A stretch of 64,000 bases of DNA from Actinoallomurus sp040655075 (lineage in GTDB: Bacteria; Actinomycetota; Actinomycetes; Streptosporangiales; Streptosporangiaceae): assembly GCF_040655075.1 (NCBI RefSeq), contig NZ_JBFAJC010000027.1, positions 68,924 through 132,923 on the forward strand, given 5' to 3'. Below the pieces are notes generated by a model. That model saw nothing but the letters and a program-made list of their open reading frames with translations, ran no database searches and had not been told where the DNA came from. Below, in pieces: positions 1 to 8,629 of the stretch. Made by a program: the position numbers and the translations under genes. Every line of letters begins with the position of its first letter. Position 1 is the first letter of the stretch.

Positions 1-139
1 TGTTCAGCGTGGAGACGGACAGGCCGAGCTTGATGTCGCCGCCACCGCCGCCGGTGGAGGAGCTCTTGTTGCAGGCCGTGAGGCCGAGGGCGAGGACCGC
101 TCCGGCGGCCGCCACCGCGGCCGGCTTGATGAACTGCAT
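1..139 (-). CDS. Sugar ABC transporter substrate-binding lipoprotein (N-terminal part only)
   Basis: Only the first 46 codons lie in the window; the gene continues beyond base 1. The start ATG is preceded by an AAGAAAGG-like ribosome site. The product opens with a short hydrophobic signal sequence ending in the lipobox LGLTAC, so Cys23 should be lipidated and the protein anchored outside the membrane. A Ser/Gly linker and IKLGLSVSTLN follow, as at the start of the mature domain of ribose/xylose-type periplasmic binding proteins. It lies 24 bp downstream of the permease gene and completes the importer. The sugar cannot be told from this fragment. Confidence 0.85.
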   Translation of the reverse strand, partial: MQFIKPAAVAAAGAVLALGLTACNKSSSTGGGGGDIKLGLSVSTLN

Positions 140-163
140 GATGGTGAGACCTTTCTTGATTCT

Positions 164-1123
164 TCAGCGGGTCTGGCGGCGGCGCAGCGTGTCGAGGAGC
201 ACCGCGAGGGCGATGACGACCCCGATCACGACCTGCTGCCAGAAGGCGGAGACCGACAGGAGGTTCAGGCCGTTGCGGAGCACGGCGAGGATGAGAGCGC
301 CGACGAAGGTGCCGAGGGCCTTGCCCTTGCCGCCGGACAGGCTGGCGCCGCCGATGACGACCGCGGCGATCGCGTCCAGCTCGTAGCCGAGGGCGGCCTG
401 CGGCTGGGCCGACGCGAGCCGGCTGGCCAGCACGATGCCGGCGATGGCGGCGAATCCGCCCGCCAGGGCGTACGTGATGAGCTTCTGCCGGGTGACCTTG
501 ATCCCGGACAGCCGGGCGGCCTCCTCGTTGCCGCCGATCGCGTACATCGCGCGGCCGGCGTACGTGCGGTTCAGCACGACGGCGGTGATGACGCCCATCA
601 CGAGCATCACGATCACCGGCACGGGCAGGTAGCTGCCGATCGTGTCGCCGAGGTGCGACACCGAGTCGGGCAGGGCGATGGGGCTGCCCTGGGAGATGAC
701 GAGGCCGAGGCCGCGCGCCACGCCCTGCATGGCGAGCGTGGCGATGAACGGCGGCAGCTTCCCGTACGTGATCAGCGCGCCGTTGACGAGGCCGCACGCG
801 ATGCCGACGAGCAGCGCGAAGCCGGTGGCCAGCGGCCAGGGCATCCCGTTGCTGGTGGCGGTCCAGGCGAGGACGACCGCCGAGAGGGCCGCGACCGCGC
901 CGACCGACAGGTCGATGCCGGCCGAGATGATGACGAAGGTCTGCCCGAAGGCGAGGATCGCGGTGACCGCCGCCTGGACGCCGACGTTGAGCAGGTTCGT
1001 CACCGTGAGGAAGTCGCCGGACAGCAGCGTCAGGGCGACGACCAGGACGATGAGGCCGATGAGCGAGCCGTTCTCGCTCAGTACGGAACCGCCCTTGCGC
1101 AGGCGCAGGACTCCCGTTGTCAT
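164..1123 (-). CDS. Sugar ABC transporter permease (RbsC/XylH family)
   Basis: This 319-residue inner-membrane protein is the channel subunit of a CUT2-class sugar importer. Many hydrophobic segments run along its length, and the family-typical stretch GQTFVIISAGIDLSVG is present, followed by GxxxG-rich helices and the conserved GGxSLSGGKG region near the C-terminus. The ATG start overlaps the stop of the upstream ATPase gene (ATGA), which indicates translational coupling and fixes the start; the longer open frame upstream is only the antisense shadow of the ATPase gene. Two copies would pair with the ATPase. The substrate is not determined; pentose or galactose-type sugars are usual for the family. 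Confidence 0.93.
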   Translation of the reverse strand: MTTGVLRLRKGGSVLSENGSLIGLIVLVVALTLLSGDFLTVTNLLNVGVQAAVTAILAFGQTFVIISAGIDLSVGAVAALSAVVLAWTATSNGMPWPLATGFALLVGIACGLVNGALITYGKLPPFIATLAMQGVARGLGLVISQGSPIALPDSVSHLGDTIGSYLPVPVIVMLVMGVITAVVLNRTYAGRAMYAIGGNEEAARLSGIKVTRQKLITYALAGGFAAIAGIVLASRLASAQPQAALGYELDAIAAVVIGGASLSGGKGKALGTFVGALILAVLRNGLNLLSVSAFWQQVVIGVVIALAVLLDTLRRRQTR

Positions 1124-2616
1124 GCTGTCTCCTCCAATTCGCCGACGGCGAGCGCCATCACCGAGTCCTGGGTCGCGTCGGCGGCGCTGAGCTCGCCGGC
1201 GAGCCTGCCGCGCGCCATCACGAGCACCCGGTCGCTCATGCCCAGCACCTCGGGGAGGTCGCTGGAGATCATGAGCACCGCGTGCCCGGCGGCGGTGAGC
1301 GAGTTGATGAGCTGGTAGATCTCGACCTTCGCGCCGACGTCGATGCCGCGCGTCGGCTCGTCGAGGATGAGGACCTTCGCCTCGGCCAGCAGCCACTTGC
1401 CGATGACGATCTTCTGCTGGTTGCCGCCGGACAGCGTGCGGACCTCCTGGGTGAGGCCGCTCATCCGCACGCCGAGCTGCTCGGCGACCTTGGCGGCGGC
1501 CTTGGTCTGGCCCGCCCGGTCGACGAACCCGGCGTGCGTCGCGTGGCGCATCGTCACCAGGCCGAGGTTCTCCCGGATGTCCGCGCCGAGGACGAGCCCC
1601 TGGCCCTTGCGGTCCTCCGGCACCAGGCCGAGCCCCGCCTCCATGGCGGTGGTGACGTCGCCGCGGCGGAGCCGCCGCCCGTCGACGAGGACCTCGCCGT
1701 AGTCGTAGTGGTCCGCGCCGAAGATCGCCCGCACCACCTCGGTACGGCCGGCGCCGACCAGCCCGGCCAGGCCGACGACCTCGCCGGCGCGCACCTCGAA
1801 GGACACGTCCTCGAAGACGCCCGTACGGGTGAGGCCGCGGACCTCCAGCAGCGGAGCGCCCCGCGTGGAACGTTCCCGTGGGTACTGCTGGTCGATGGAG
1901 CGGCCGACCATCAGGCGTACGAGGTCGTCCTCGGGCGTGTCGGCGGGTACCTCGGCGACCGACGCACCGTCCCGCAGCACCGTGACCCGGTCGCCGACCT
2001 GGGCGATCTCCTCCAGGTGGTGGGTGATGAAGATGATCGCGACGCCCTGCTCCTTGAGCTGCCGGACGATCGTGAACAACCGCTCCACCTCGGTGGTCGT
2101 GAGCACGGCGGTCGGCTCGTCCATGATCAGCACCCGGGCGTCGAGGCCGAGCGCCTTGGCGATCTCCACCATCTGCATCCGCGCGATGCCGAGGGTCTCC
2201 AGCGGCGCACGCGGGTCCGCGTCCACGCCGACCCGGTCGAGCAGCTCCTGGGCGTGGGCGTACATCGCCTTCTTGTCGACGAACCCGAAGCGCCGGGGCG
2301 GCCGGCCGAGCATGAGGTTCTCCGCCACGGTCAGCTGGGGCACCAGGTTGAACTCCTGGTAGATGGTGGCGATGCCGAGCCGCTGGGCGTCCTCGGCGGT
2401 GCGGATCGCGGTCTCCCGGCCGTCCACGAAGATCGTGCCCTCGTCCGGATGGTACGCGCCGGACAGCATCTTGATCAGCGTGCTCTTGCCCGCGCCGTTC
2501 TCGCCGAGGAGGACGTGCACCTCGCCCGGCCGCAGGTCGAAGTCGACGCCGTCGAGCGCCACGACCCCGGGGAACCGCTTGCGCAGCCCGCGCACCCGCA
2601 GGATCTCCTCTGTCAT
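1120..2616 (-). CDS. Sugar ABC transporter ATP-binding protein (RbsA/MglA family, two NBDs)
   Basis: This 498-residue protein carries two ATP-binding cassettes in tandem, the hallmark of CUT2 importers. The first cassette has Walker A GENGAGKST, an EPTAVLT-type Walker B end, and ITHHLEEI around the switch His. The second has a degenerate Walker A (GLVGAGRTE), the signature LSGGNQQK and Walker B LILDEPTRGID. It energises sugar uptake with the neighbouring permease and lipoprotein. The gene overlaps the LacI gene upstream and the permease gene downstream by 4 bp each, so the four genes form one operon. RbsA, MglA or XylG assignment cannot be made from sequence alone. Confidence 0.95.
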   Translation of the reverse strand: MTEEILRVRGLRKRFPGVVALDGVDFDLRPGEVHVLLGENGAGKSTLIKMLSGAYHPDEGTIFVDGRETAIRTAEDAQRLGIATIYQEFNLVPQLTVAENLMLGRPPRRFGFVDKKAMYAHAQELLDRVGVDADPRAPLETLGIARMQMVEIAKALGLDARVLIMDEPTAVLTTTEVERLFTIVRQLKEQGVAIIFITHHLEEIAQVGDRVTVLRDGASVAEVPADTPEDDLVRLMVGRSIDQQYPRERSTRGAPLLEVRGLTRTGVFEDVSFEVRAGEVVGLAGLVGAGRTEVVRAIFGADHYDYGEVLVDGRRLRRGDVTTAMEAGLGLVPEDRKGQGLVLGADIRENLGLVTMRHATHAGFVDRAGQTKAAAKVAEQLGVRMSGLTQEVRTLSGGNQQKIVIGKWLLAEAKVLILDEPTRGIDVGAKVEIYQLINSLTAAGHAVLMISSDLPEVLGMSDRVLVMARGRLAGELSAADATQDSVMALAVGELEETA

Positions 2617-3614
2617 CGGGTCTCCGTTTCTCCGCAGGAGCGGCGGATCACGAGCCGGGCCGGCAGGACCACCGACTCGACGGGGCGGCGCTCGACGCGG
2701 CTCAGGAGCACCTGGACCGCGCGCCGTCCGAGCTCTTCGGCGGGCTGGGTGATCGCGGTGATCGGCGGGTCCAGGTGCACGAACCAGGCCACGTCGTCGA
2801 ACGAGGCCAGCGCGACGTCGCCCGGGATCCGCAGCCCGCGCGCCCGGATTTCGTCCAGGGCGCCGAGCGCCATGAGGTTGTCTCCCGCGAAGATCACTTC
2901 GGGAGGTTCGGGCAGGTCGAGGAAGCGGGCCGCGATGGCCCGGCCGCTGGCCGCCTGGAAGTCACCCGCTTCGAGGTACTCGTCGCGGATGTCGAGACCG
3001 CGTTCTCGCATCGCGTCCAGGAACGCCCGCGTCCGCTCCCGGCCGGTGGACAGCAGCTCCGGCCCGGAGATGAACGCGACCCGGCGGTGGCCGAGCCGGT
3101 GGATGTGCCGGACGAGGTCGTGGATGGCCGCGGTGCCGTCGGCGCGCACGGCCGGCACGTCCAGGCCGGGGAGCGTGCGGTCGAGGAAGACGAGGGGACT
3201 GCCCGCGCGGACGCAGTCCTCGACGAGCGGGGTCGTCTCCGCGGTCGGGCAGATCAGCAGGCCGTCGACCCGCTGCTCGAGGAGCGTGCGCACGTAGTGG
3301 TCCTGCTGCTCGGGGCGCTCGTCGGCGTTGCCGATGACGACCGTGTACCCGGCCGCCCGCGCCTCGTCCTCGACCGCCCGGGCCATCGCGGCGAAGAACG
3401 GGTTGAGGATGTCGCCGATGATCAGCCCGAGCGTCCGGGTGGCCTCGGTGCGCAGCGAGCGGGCGACGCCGTTCGGCGTGTAGCGCAGCGCCCGCATGGC
3501 CGCCACGACCTTCTCCCGGGTCTCCTCGCTGACGCGCGGACTGTCGTTGAGCACGCGCGACACCGTGGCGACGGAGACGCCGGCGTGTGCGGCGACGTCC
3601 TTGATGCCGGCCAT
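2613..3614 (-). CDS. LacI-family transcriptional regulator
   Basis: The protein has 333 residues. The N-terminal helix-turn-helix (about residues 4-25, IKDVAAHAGVSVATVSRVLN) is the canonical LacI DNA-binding element, with the hinge region (TPNGVARSLRT) after it. The rest resembles a periplasmic binding protein and should bind the sugar inducer. It is the first gene of the importer operon and overlaps the ATPase gene by 4 bp, so it probably controls its own operon. Two 14-bp operator-like repeats lie 22 to 58 bp upstream of the start codon, where binding would block transcription. Confidence 0.95.
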   Translation of the reverse strand: MAGIKDVAAHAGVSVATVSRVLNDSPRVSEETREKVVAAMRALRYTPNGVARSLRTEATRTLGLIIGDILNPFFAAMARAVEDEARAAGYTVVIGNADERPEQQDHYVRTLLEQRVDGLLICPTAETTPLVEDCVRAGSPLVFLDRTLPGLDVPAVRADGTAAIHDLVRHIHRLGHRRVAFISGPELLSTGRERTRAFLDAMRERGLDIRDEYLEAGDFQAASGRAIAARFLDLPEPPEVIFAGDNLMALGALDEIRARGLRIPGDVALASFDDVAWFVHLDPPITAITQPAEELGRRAVQVLLSRVERRPVESVVLPARLVIRRSCGETETR

Positions 3615-3635
3615 CGGCCCTCCTCATCCGCACTG

Positions 3636-3672
3636 TGGAAACGATTACACGGACTATATGGAAACGATTACA
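3636..3672. promoter_or_regulatory. Tandem LacI-type operators
   Basis: The 14-mer TGGAAACGATTACA occurs twice in direct orientation, at 3636-3649 and 3659-3672, with 23 bp between starts. Each copy has the central CG and the GAAAC / GATTAC half-sites usual for LacI-family operators. They sit immediately upstream of the LacI regulator gene, so autoregulation of the sugar operon is the likely role. Confidence 0.8.
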
Positions 3673-3681
3673 TGATCGACA

Positions 3682-3697
3682 TGTGACCTGGCTCACA
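3682..3697. promoter_or_regulatory. Crp/GlxR-type palindrome
   Basis: TGTGA-N6-TCACA is a perfect match to the classical Crp core. It lies 68 bp upstream of the LacI gene start on the minus strand and about 50 bp upstream of the methyltransferase start on the plus strand. It could add global (cAMP/Crp-type) control to either unit. A role for the sugar operon is the more natural reading. Confidence 0.6.
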
Positions 3698-3732
3698 TTA
3701 GGGGCGAATGGGGAGCCAACGGTCGCGGCGGA

Positions 3733-3738
3733 TAGGGT
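3733..3738 (+). promoter_or_regulatory. -10 element of a probable leaderless transcript
   Basis: TAGGGT fits the actinobacterial -10 pattern TANNNT and ends 7 bp before the GTG at 3746. This spacing places the transcription start at or next to the start codon, as in leaderless mRNAs. No convincing -35 element is seen. Confidence 0.5.
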
Positions 3739-3745
3739 GCCCGGG

Positions 3746-4429
3746 GTGACCAGCCAGGCGACGAACCACGTGCCGACAGCCGACGGGCGGCCGCCCGTGA
3801 CCGACGTGCCGATGCCGGCCGACCTGCGCCGCGCCGCCGAGGCCGCCAAGGGCTTCATGCCGGCGCCGGAAGGGCTCGCGCTGTACGAGACGGCCCTGGA
3901 GTACGGTGCGCGCGGGCCGATCCTCGAGGTCGGCAGCTACTGCGGGAAGTCGGCCGTCTACCTCGGAGCCGCCGCCCGTACGGCCGGCTCCACGGTGGTC
4001 ACGGTCGACCACCACCACGGCTCGGAGGAGAACCAGTCGGGCTGGGAGCACCACGACCCCGCCCTCGTCGACCCGACGACGGGCCGGATGGACACCCTCC
4101 CGGTGTTCCGCCGGACGATCGCCGCCGCCGGCCTCGAGGACCACGTCATCGCGATCGTCGGCGAGTCCGGCGCCGTCGCGGCGCTGTGGGCGCGGCCACT
4201 GGCCATGGTGTTCATCGACGGCGGCCACGCCGAGGATCTCGCCCAGGCCGACTACGACGGCTGGGCGCCGCACGTCATGCCGGGCGGCGCCCTCGTCTTC
4301 CACGACATCTTCCCCGACCCCGCCGACGGCGGTCAGGCGCCGTACCACGTCTACCAGCGGGCCCTCGCCACCGGGCAGTGGACCGAACGCCGCGTCGAGG
4401 GCTCCCTCCGCGTCCTGGAGCGGTCCTGA
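3746..4429 (+). CDS. Class I SAM-dependent methyltransferase
   Basis: This 227-residue product has the SAM-binding glycine motif LEVGSYCGKSAVYLG, an acidic strand end (VVTVDHHHGSEEN) and a later FIDGGHAEDL motif, as in the Methyltransf_24 group of small O-methyltransferase-like enzymes. The substrate is unknown. The frame is open further upstream, but the GTG at 3746 is preferred because a -10 box lies 7 bp before it and the LacI operators occupy the longer N-terminal extension. It is divergent from the sugar operon and convergent with the kinase/MFS gene, whose stop is only 3 bp beyond its own. Confidence 0.85.
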   Translation: MTSQATNHVPTADGRPPVTDVPMPADLRRAAEAAKGFMPAPEGLALYETALEYGARGPILEVGSYCGKSAVYLGAAARTAGSTVVTVDHHHGSEENQSGWEHHDPALVDPTTGRMDTLPVFRRTIAAAGLEDHVIAIVGESGAVAALWARPLAMVFIDGGHAEDLAQADYDGWAPHVMPGGALVFHDIFPDPADGGQAPYHVYQRALATGQWTERRVEGSLRVLERS

Positions 4430-4432
4430 CCC

Positions 4433-6661
4433 TCAGCTCTGCGCGCGCCGGACGAACACCGCGAACACCGCGGTGACCATCGTCATCGCACCGATGACGA
4501 CGAGCTGGGTGTGCATCCCGGCGATCAGCGAGCCGTTGGCATCAGAGGGAAGGGCCAGGGCGTACAGGACGGACGTTCCGACGGCGCTGCCGATGAGCTG
4601 CCCGCCCTGGTGCAGCCCGCCCGCGGTGCCCGCGAGGCGTGTCGGGGAGTGCCCGAGGACCGCTGCGGCCGCGGTGGGGATCACCAGGCCCAGACCGAGC
4701 CCGGCGAACGGCAGCCACGGCCACACGGCGGTGTAGGACGAGTGTGCTCCGAGGGTGGACAGGCCGAAGGCCGCGACCATGGTGAGCAGCAGCCCGATGA
4801 CGAGCGGAGGCCGCGGCCCGGCCCGCCCGCCGACGGCGGCCGCCACGCCCGCGCCGACGATGTACGCCAGCGTCATCGGCAGCACTCCCACCGCCGTGGA
4901 CACCGGTGACCTGTGGAGAACGACCTGCAGATAGATCGTCAGCAGGAAGTACAGGCCGTTCAGCGCGGCGAAGCCGATCGCCGTGAGGCCGATCGCCGCC
5001 GGGAGCGACGGGGAGGCCAGCAGGACCGGAGGACGGCCGCGCCGCATCTGCGACTCCACGATCCAGAAGATGACCACCAGCAGTACGGCACCCACGAGCA
5101 GCACGCCCGTCACCACGCCGTTCGACACGCGGACACGTATCACCGCGAAGGTCAGCACGAACAGCGCAGCCGACAGGAAGACCATCCCGGGCCCGCTGAA
5201 CGACGCCGCCGTGTCGCCGCGCGATTCCCGGCCGGCGACCAGGACGATCAGGGCGGCGAGGATGCCCACCGCCGCCGGGAGGACGAACACGAACCGCCAC
5301 GCGAGCTCGGAGATCACGGGCCATGCCATGAACACGCCGGCGAGCGCCGCGCCGCCGGTCACGGCGCCCCAGATCCCGGTGGCGACGTTCAGCCTGACGC
5401 CGGAGAAGGCCTCCCGGACGAGCCCCAGACCGGCCGGCAGCGCAAGGCCCGCCGCGACGCCCGCCACGAGGCGCAGCGCGATGAGCACCCCGACGGCGGG
5501 CGAGAGGGCCGCCAGGAAGGTGGCCGCCGCGCACGCGGCCGTACCGATGACGAAGAGTTTCTTGCGCCCGAACCGGTCGGCGAGCCACCCGCCGACGACG
5601 ACCGGCAGCGCCAGCCCCAGGAGTTGCGCGTTCGCGACCCAGGTCAGCTCACCGACGCTGACGTGCATGTCTCGCTGGATCGCGGGGAGCGCGAGGTTCA
5701 CCCCGCTCGCGGGCAGCGAGTTCGCCAGCACGCCCAGAACCACGCCGATCAGCGCCACCCACGGAACGCCGCGAGAAGCCGCCGGGGACGGGGCCGCGGC
5801 CTGGGTGGTGCCGCCTGCGGCGGTCATCCCCTGGGTGAGCAGTGTCGTGACGTCACCGTGCTGCGCGCTGGGCGGCGCGCCCAGCAGGTGCATGAGAGCC
5901 TGGACGGCGGTCGGCCGCCGCCGCGGGTCCTTCTCCAGGCAGGCGGCTACCAGCCCCGCCAGCCACGGAGGCAGCCCGTTCAGATCCGGGGCGCCGTACA
6001 GGATCCCGTGCATCACCGACGGAACCGAGTCGCCCGCGAAGGCCCGGCGGCCGGTCGCCGCGAACACCATCGTCAGGCCCCACGCGAACATGTCGGCGGC
6101 CGGCCCGATCGCCCCATTCGCCAGCTGCTCCGGCGCCATGTACGCGGGCGTGCCGACGACCTGGCTCGTCATCGTCGCGTCGGAGTCCAGTACCCGCGCG
6201 ATGCCGAAGTCGATGACGCGGGGACCGCCCGGCCCCATGATGACGTTCGCGGGCTTGAAATCCCGGTGCACGATCCCGGCCTGGTGGATCGCCGCGAGCG
6301 CGGTCGCGCTGCCGATCGCGAGCCGCAGCAGGTCGGGCTCGGCGAGCCGGCCCAGCTCCTGCAGCGCCGGGCCCGGTACGAACTCGCTCACGATGTACGG
6401 CTGGTCGCCGGCGACGTTCGCGTCGACCACCGGCGCGGTGCAGAACCCGGGGACCCTCTCGGCGGCCGACAGCTCCCGTACGAACCGCGACCGCGCCTTG
6501 GCGTCACCGCTGAGCTGGGCGCGCAGCAGCTTGATCGCCACCTGGCGTCCGGCCGCGTCCGCCGCGAGGTAGACCACGCCTTGGCCGCCCTCCCCGAGGC
6601 GTGCCGTCAGCGTGTAGTCGCCGAGCCGTGGGGGATCGCTCGGGAGCAGCGCTGCCGTCAT
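4433..6661 (-). CDS. Ser/Thr protein kinase fused to an MFS (DHA2-type) transporter
   Basis: One uninterrupted 742-residue frame joins two normally separate proteins. Residues about 12-270 are a Hanks-type kinase: glycine loop LGEGGQGVVY (22-31), AIK lysine (44), HRDFKPAN catalytic loop with Asp134, DFG (151-153) and APE (176-178), so it looks catalytically complete. A Thr/Ala/Pro-rich linker leads at about residue 300 into a multi-spanning transporter with the MFS motif GGWLADRFGRKK and 12-14 helices. The kinase would be cytoplasmic and tethered to the transporter. The ATG at 6661 follows GGAGGAC at good spacing; an upstream in-frame start lacks this. Substrate and phosphorylation target are unknown. 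Confidence 0.93.
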   Translation of the reverse strand: MTAALLPSDPPRLGDYTLTARLGEGGQGVVYLAADAAGRQVAIKLLRAQLSGDAKARSRFVRELSAAERVPGFCTAPVVDANVAGDQPYIVSEFVPGPALQELGRLAEPDLLRLAIGSATALAAIHQAGIVHRDFKPANVIMGPGGPRVIDFGIARVLDSDATMTSQVVGTPAYMAPEQLANGAIGPAADMFAWGLTMVFAATGRRAFAGDSVPSVMHGILYGAPDLNGLPPWLAGLVAACLEKDPRRRPTAVQALMHLLGAPPSAQHGDVTTLLTQGMTAAGGTTQAAAPSPAASRGVPWVALIGVVLGVLANSLPASGVNLALPAIQRDMHVSVGELTWVANAQLLGLALPVVVGGWLADRFGRKKLFVIGTAACAAATFLAALSPAVGVLIALRLVAGVAAGLALPAGLGLVREAFSGVRLNVATGIWGAVTGGAALAGVFMAWPVISELAWRFVFVLPAAVGILAALIVLVAGRESRGDTAASFSGPGMVFLSAALFVLTFAVIRVRVSNGVVTGVLLVGAVLLVVIFWIVESQMRRGRPPVLLASPSLPAAIGLTAIGFAALNGLYFLLTIYLQVVLHRSPVSTAVGVLPMTLAYIVGAGVAAAVGGRAGPRPPLVIGLLLTMVAAFGLSTLGAHSSYTAVWPWLPFAGLGLGLVIPTAAAAVLGHSPTRLAGTAGGLHQGGQLIGSAVGTSVLYALALPSDANGSLIAGMHTQLVVIGAMTMVTAVFAVFVRRAQS

Positions 6662-6796
6662 TCCGTCCTCCGGAGGGGTCAGCCGTTCGGCCGTCGGCCA
6701 TGGGCCGAATCCGATCTTTATCAGAAACGGGCCGACGGCGACCATATCGGCACGCTCCGCATCCGACCGGATCCGGACGCCGCTCCGGAGCGCCGG

Positions 6797-7339
6797 TCAG
6801 GCGCCGAGCGCGGCGCGGACGTCCATCAGCGCGAAACCGAGCAGGTTCAGGCCCCGCCACTCCGCCGGGCGCAGCGCCTCCGGCTGGGACGCCGACAGCC
6901 CGATTCCCCAGATGGTGTCGTACGGGCTGGCCTCCACGAGCACACGGTCGCCCGTGCCCAGCAGGAAGCCGCGCAGCGCGGAACTCTGCCCGAACTTCGC
7001 CTCGTTGGCCGCGACGACCAGGCCGTACCGCTGCTCGGCCCACGTCTCCTCGTCGAACCCGCGCACCTTGCGCCCTGCGCCCTTGGCCTTGCCCGGGTCA
7101 TCGTCGGCGAGCACGCGCTTCTCCGCCTCGGCATCCCCGAACAGCCGAGCCTTCCCGGCCATCATGTAGTGCTCGGCGGTGGCATACCGCACGCCGTCCA
7201 CCGTGAACGGCGCCGGATACCACTGACTCAGGCAACTCTTGCCGACACCGCCGCCCTTCGGCGGCCGATGCCCCCAGAACAGCAACAGCTCCGGTAGTTC
7301 GCCCTGCTCTTCCAGCCGGACCAGATCCTCGACGCGCAT
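6797..7339 (-). CDS. NADAR-family N-glycosidase (YbiA-like)
   Basis: This 180-residue protein matches the NADAR/YbiA fold: LSQWYPAPFTVDGVRYATAEHYMMAGKA near the N-terminus (shown here in part by LSQWYPAPF and AEHYMMAGKARLF), then GRKVRGFD, a long basic/acidic middle and NLLGFALMDVR at the end. Members split N-glycosidic bonds in damaged riboflavin intermediates or act on ADP-ribosylated molecules. It is a cytoplasmic single gene with no obvious partner, and is the next gene upstream of the kinase/MFS gene on the same strand, 135 bp away. Length is normal for the family. Confidence 0.85.
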   Translation of the reverse strand: MRVEDLVRLEEQGELPELLLFWGHRPPKGGGVGKSCLSQWYPAPFTVDGVRYATAEHYMMAGKARLFGDAEAEKRVLADDDPGKAKGAGRKVRGFDEETWAEQRYGLVVAANEAKFGQSSALRGFLLGTGDRVLVEASPYDTIWGIGLSASQPEALRPAEWRGLNLLGFALMDVRAALGA

Positions 7340-7558
7340 ACCGCCCGATGCTGGCGGACCCGGCCGCCCGCCGCAATCCGATTCCCGGCGAAGCGGCGCG
7401 TCGTACCCCTCGAGCGGACCCCACCTGCCCCGGCACCGTCTCGCTCAGCGACAGCGACCCCTCGGTGGACAGCCACCTGAGCAAGGCCCAGCTCCTCCAG
7501 TCGTTCGGCCGCTACGCCGGCACCTCCTGAGCCCTCGGCTGGGGGCGCTGGCCGGCCT
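7340..7558. other. Intergenic stretch with an unrecognised short open frame
   Basis: A 60-codon plus-strand frame (7348-7530) ends in HLSKAQLLQSFGRYAGTS. It has no clear ribosome site and is not recognised. It may be the tail of a lost gene or chance coding in GC-rich DNA. No other feature is seen here. Confidence 0.25.
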
Positions 7559-8257
7559 TCACCTCCGGGTGGACCGGAGGAAGACCGTGGCGAATACCAG
7601 TGCGAACGCCACCAGCGCACAGGTGAAGGTCAGCCCCGCGTACTGGGCGGGGGCGTCGATCGTGCCGGTGAAGCCGAGGGCGGTCCAGATGGTGCGCCGC
7701 AGGCCCATCGAGATCGGCAGGGCGAGCGCGCCCGCGGTCGCCGCGACGGAGGCGGCGTGCCGCAGTGGTCCTGTCGGTGCGGGCCGGCCGGTGAGGCACA
7801 GCAGCGTGTCGCTGATGACCGCGAAGGCGAACATGCCGCCCGCGAACCATGCGGTCTCGATGAAGAACAGCGCGCTGAACCCATCCTCTTGGGCTTGCGA
7901 GCCGGCTACTCCTACGCCGCCCACCAGGCTGGCCACCACGACGAGGACCGTGAAGCGCCGACGGACCCAGGCGGGGGCGTCGGTGCGTGCCATCCAGCCG
8001 GAAACCCACCCGAACATCCGCGGCAACCTCTGCCCGAGCAGGTCGGCGAGAAGTTGTGCGTCCTCCAGCCAGTCGCCGCCGTCCTGTCCGCCGTTCCGGT
8101 CGGGCAGCAGGCGCCGCGCCCGGGAGTGGAACAACCAGGTGAGAATGGTCGGTACGGCGACCACACCGAGGGTGCCGATCAGCCAGGGCGTCCCTGAATC
8201 CCACAGCCTGCGCTGGGCACGGGTGGCGAACGCGATCCAGTCGGCGGAATAGGTCAC
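7559..8257 (-). CDS. Multi-spanning membrane protein of unknown function
   Basis: The 232-residue product has about five hydrophobic segments (for example WLIGTLGVVAVPTILTWLF near the N-terminus and three in the C-terminal half) and ends in a short basic tail. No family was recognised. The GTG start at 8257 overlaps the stop of the upstream 111-residue membrane protein gene (GTGA), so the two are translationally coupled and may form a complex. A longer reading to 8338 exists but overlaps the partner gene. It sits beside a decayed ABC transporter. Confidence 0.7.
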   Translation of the reverse strand: MTYSADWIAFATRAQRRLWDSGTPWLIGTLGVVAVPTILTWLFHSRARRLLPDRNGGQDGGDWLEDAQLLADLLGQRLPRMFGWVSGWMARTDAPAWVRRRFTVLVVVASLVGGVGVAGSQAQEDGFSALFFIETAWFAGGMFAFAVISDTLLCLTGRPAPTGPLRHAASVAATAGALALPISMGLRRTIWTALGFTGTIDAPAQYAGLTFTCALVAFALVFATVFLRSTRR

Positions 8258-8589
8258 CGAACGAGCAGTGTGGCGAGGCCGGCGGCGCGGAGCAGCTGGG
8301 TGACCCGGTAGAGCGGCTGCGGTTCGCTGCGCCGGCACAGTGGAATGCGCAGCAGGACGAGAAGGACGAGGATCGGCACACAGAAGACCGTGAACGTCAC
8401 GACTGCGTCGTAGGGGTCGTCCTGCCAGGGGCTGCCGTTGCGGACGGATTTCACCTGCGTGGTCACATAGCCGAACACGGCGAACAGGATCGCGTTCAGC
8501 ACCGCGGCCGCGAGAGCCGTCCGTACCGCCGGCCGCGCCCGATGCCCCACCGGCAGGCTTTCGCTGTCAACAACCGTCACGTGGACCAC
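8254..8589 (-). CDS. Small membrane protein of unknown function
   Basis: This protein of up to 111 residues has two clear membrane segments (around VRTALAAAVLNAILFAVFGY and FTVFCVPILVLLVLL) with a basic C-terminal region. No family was recognised. Three GTG codons lie near the start; the one at 8580 has GGAG 8 bp upstream and may be the real start, which would remove three residues. It is coupled to the next gene by a 4-bp overlap. Confidence 0.6.
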   Translation of the reverse strand: MVHVTVVDSESLPVGHRARPAVRTALAAAVLNAILFAVFGYVTTQVKSVRNGSPWQDDPYDAVVTFTVFCVPILVLLVLLRIPLCRRSEPQPLYRVTQLLRAAGLATLLVR

Positions 8590-8629
8590 TCCATGTGCGC
8601 GATCGGGATCGTATGGTCTCCGGGACGCA

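Noticed and set aside
1117..3297. Long plus-strand open frame over the ABC ATPase and LacI genes
   Set aside because: It is the antisense shadow of two well-supported minus-strand genes; its product is Arg/Asp/His-rich low complexity.
4913..7297. 794-codon plus-strand frame opposite the kinase/MFS and NADAR genes
   Set aside because: It has no domain and its composition is that of an antisense GC-rich shadow.
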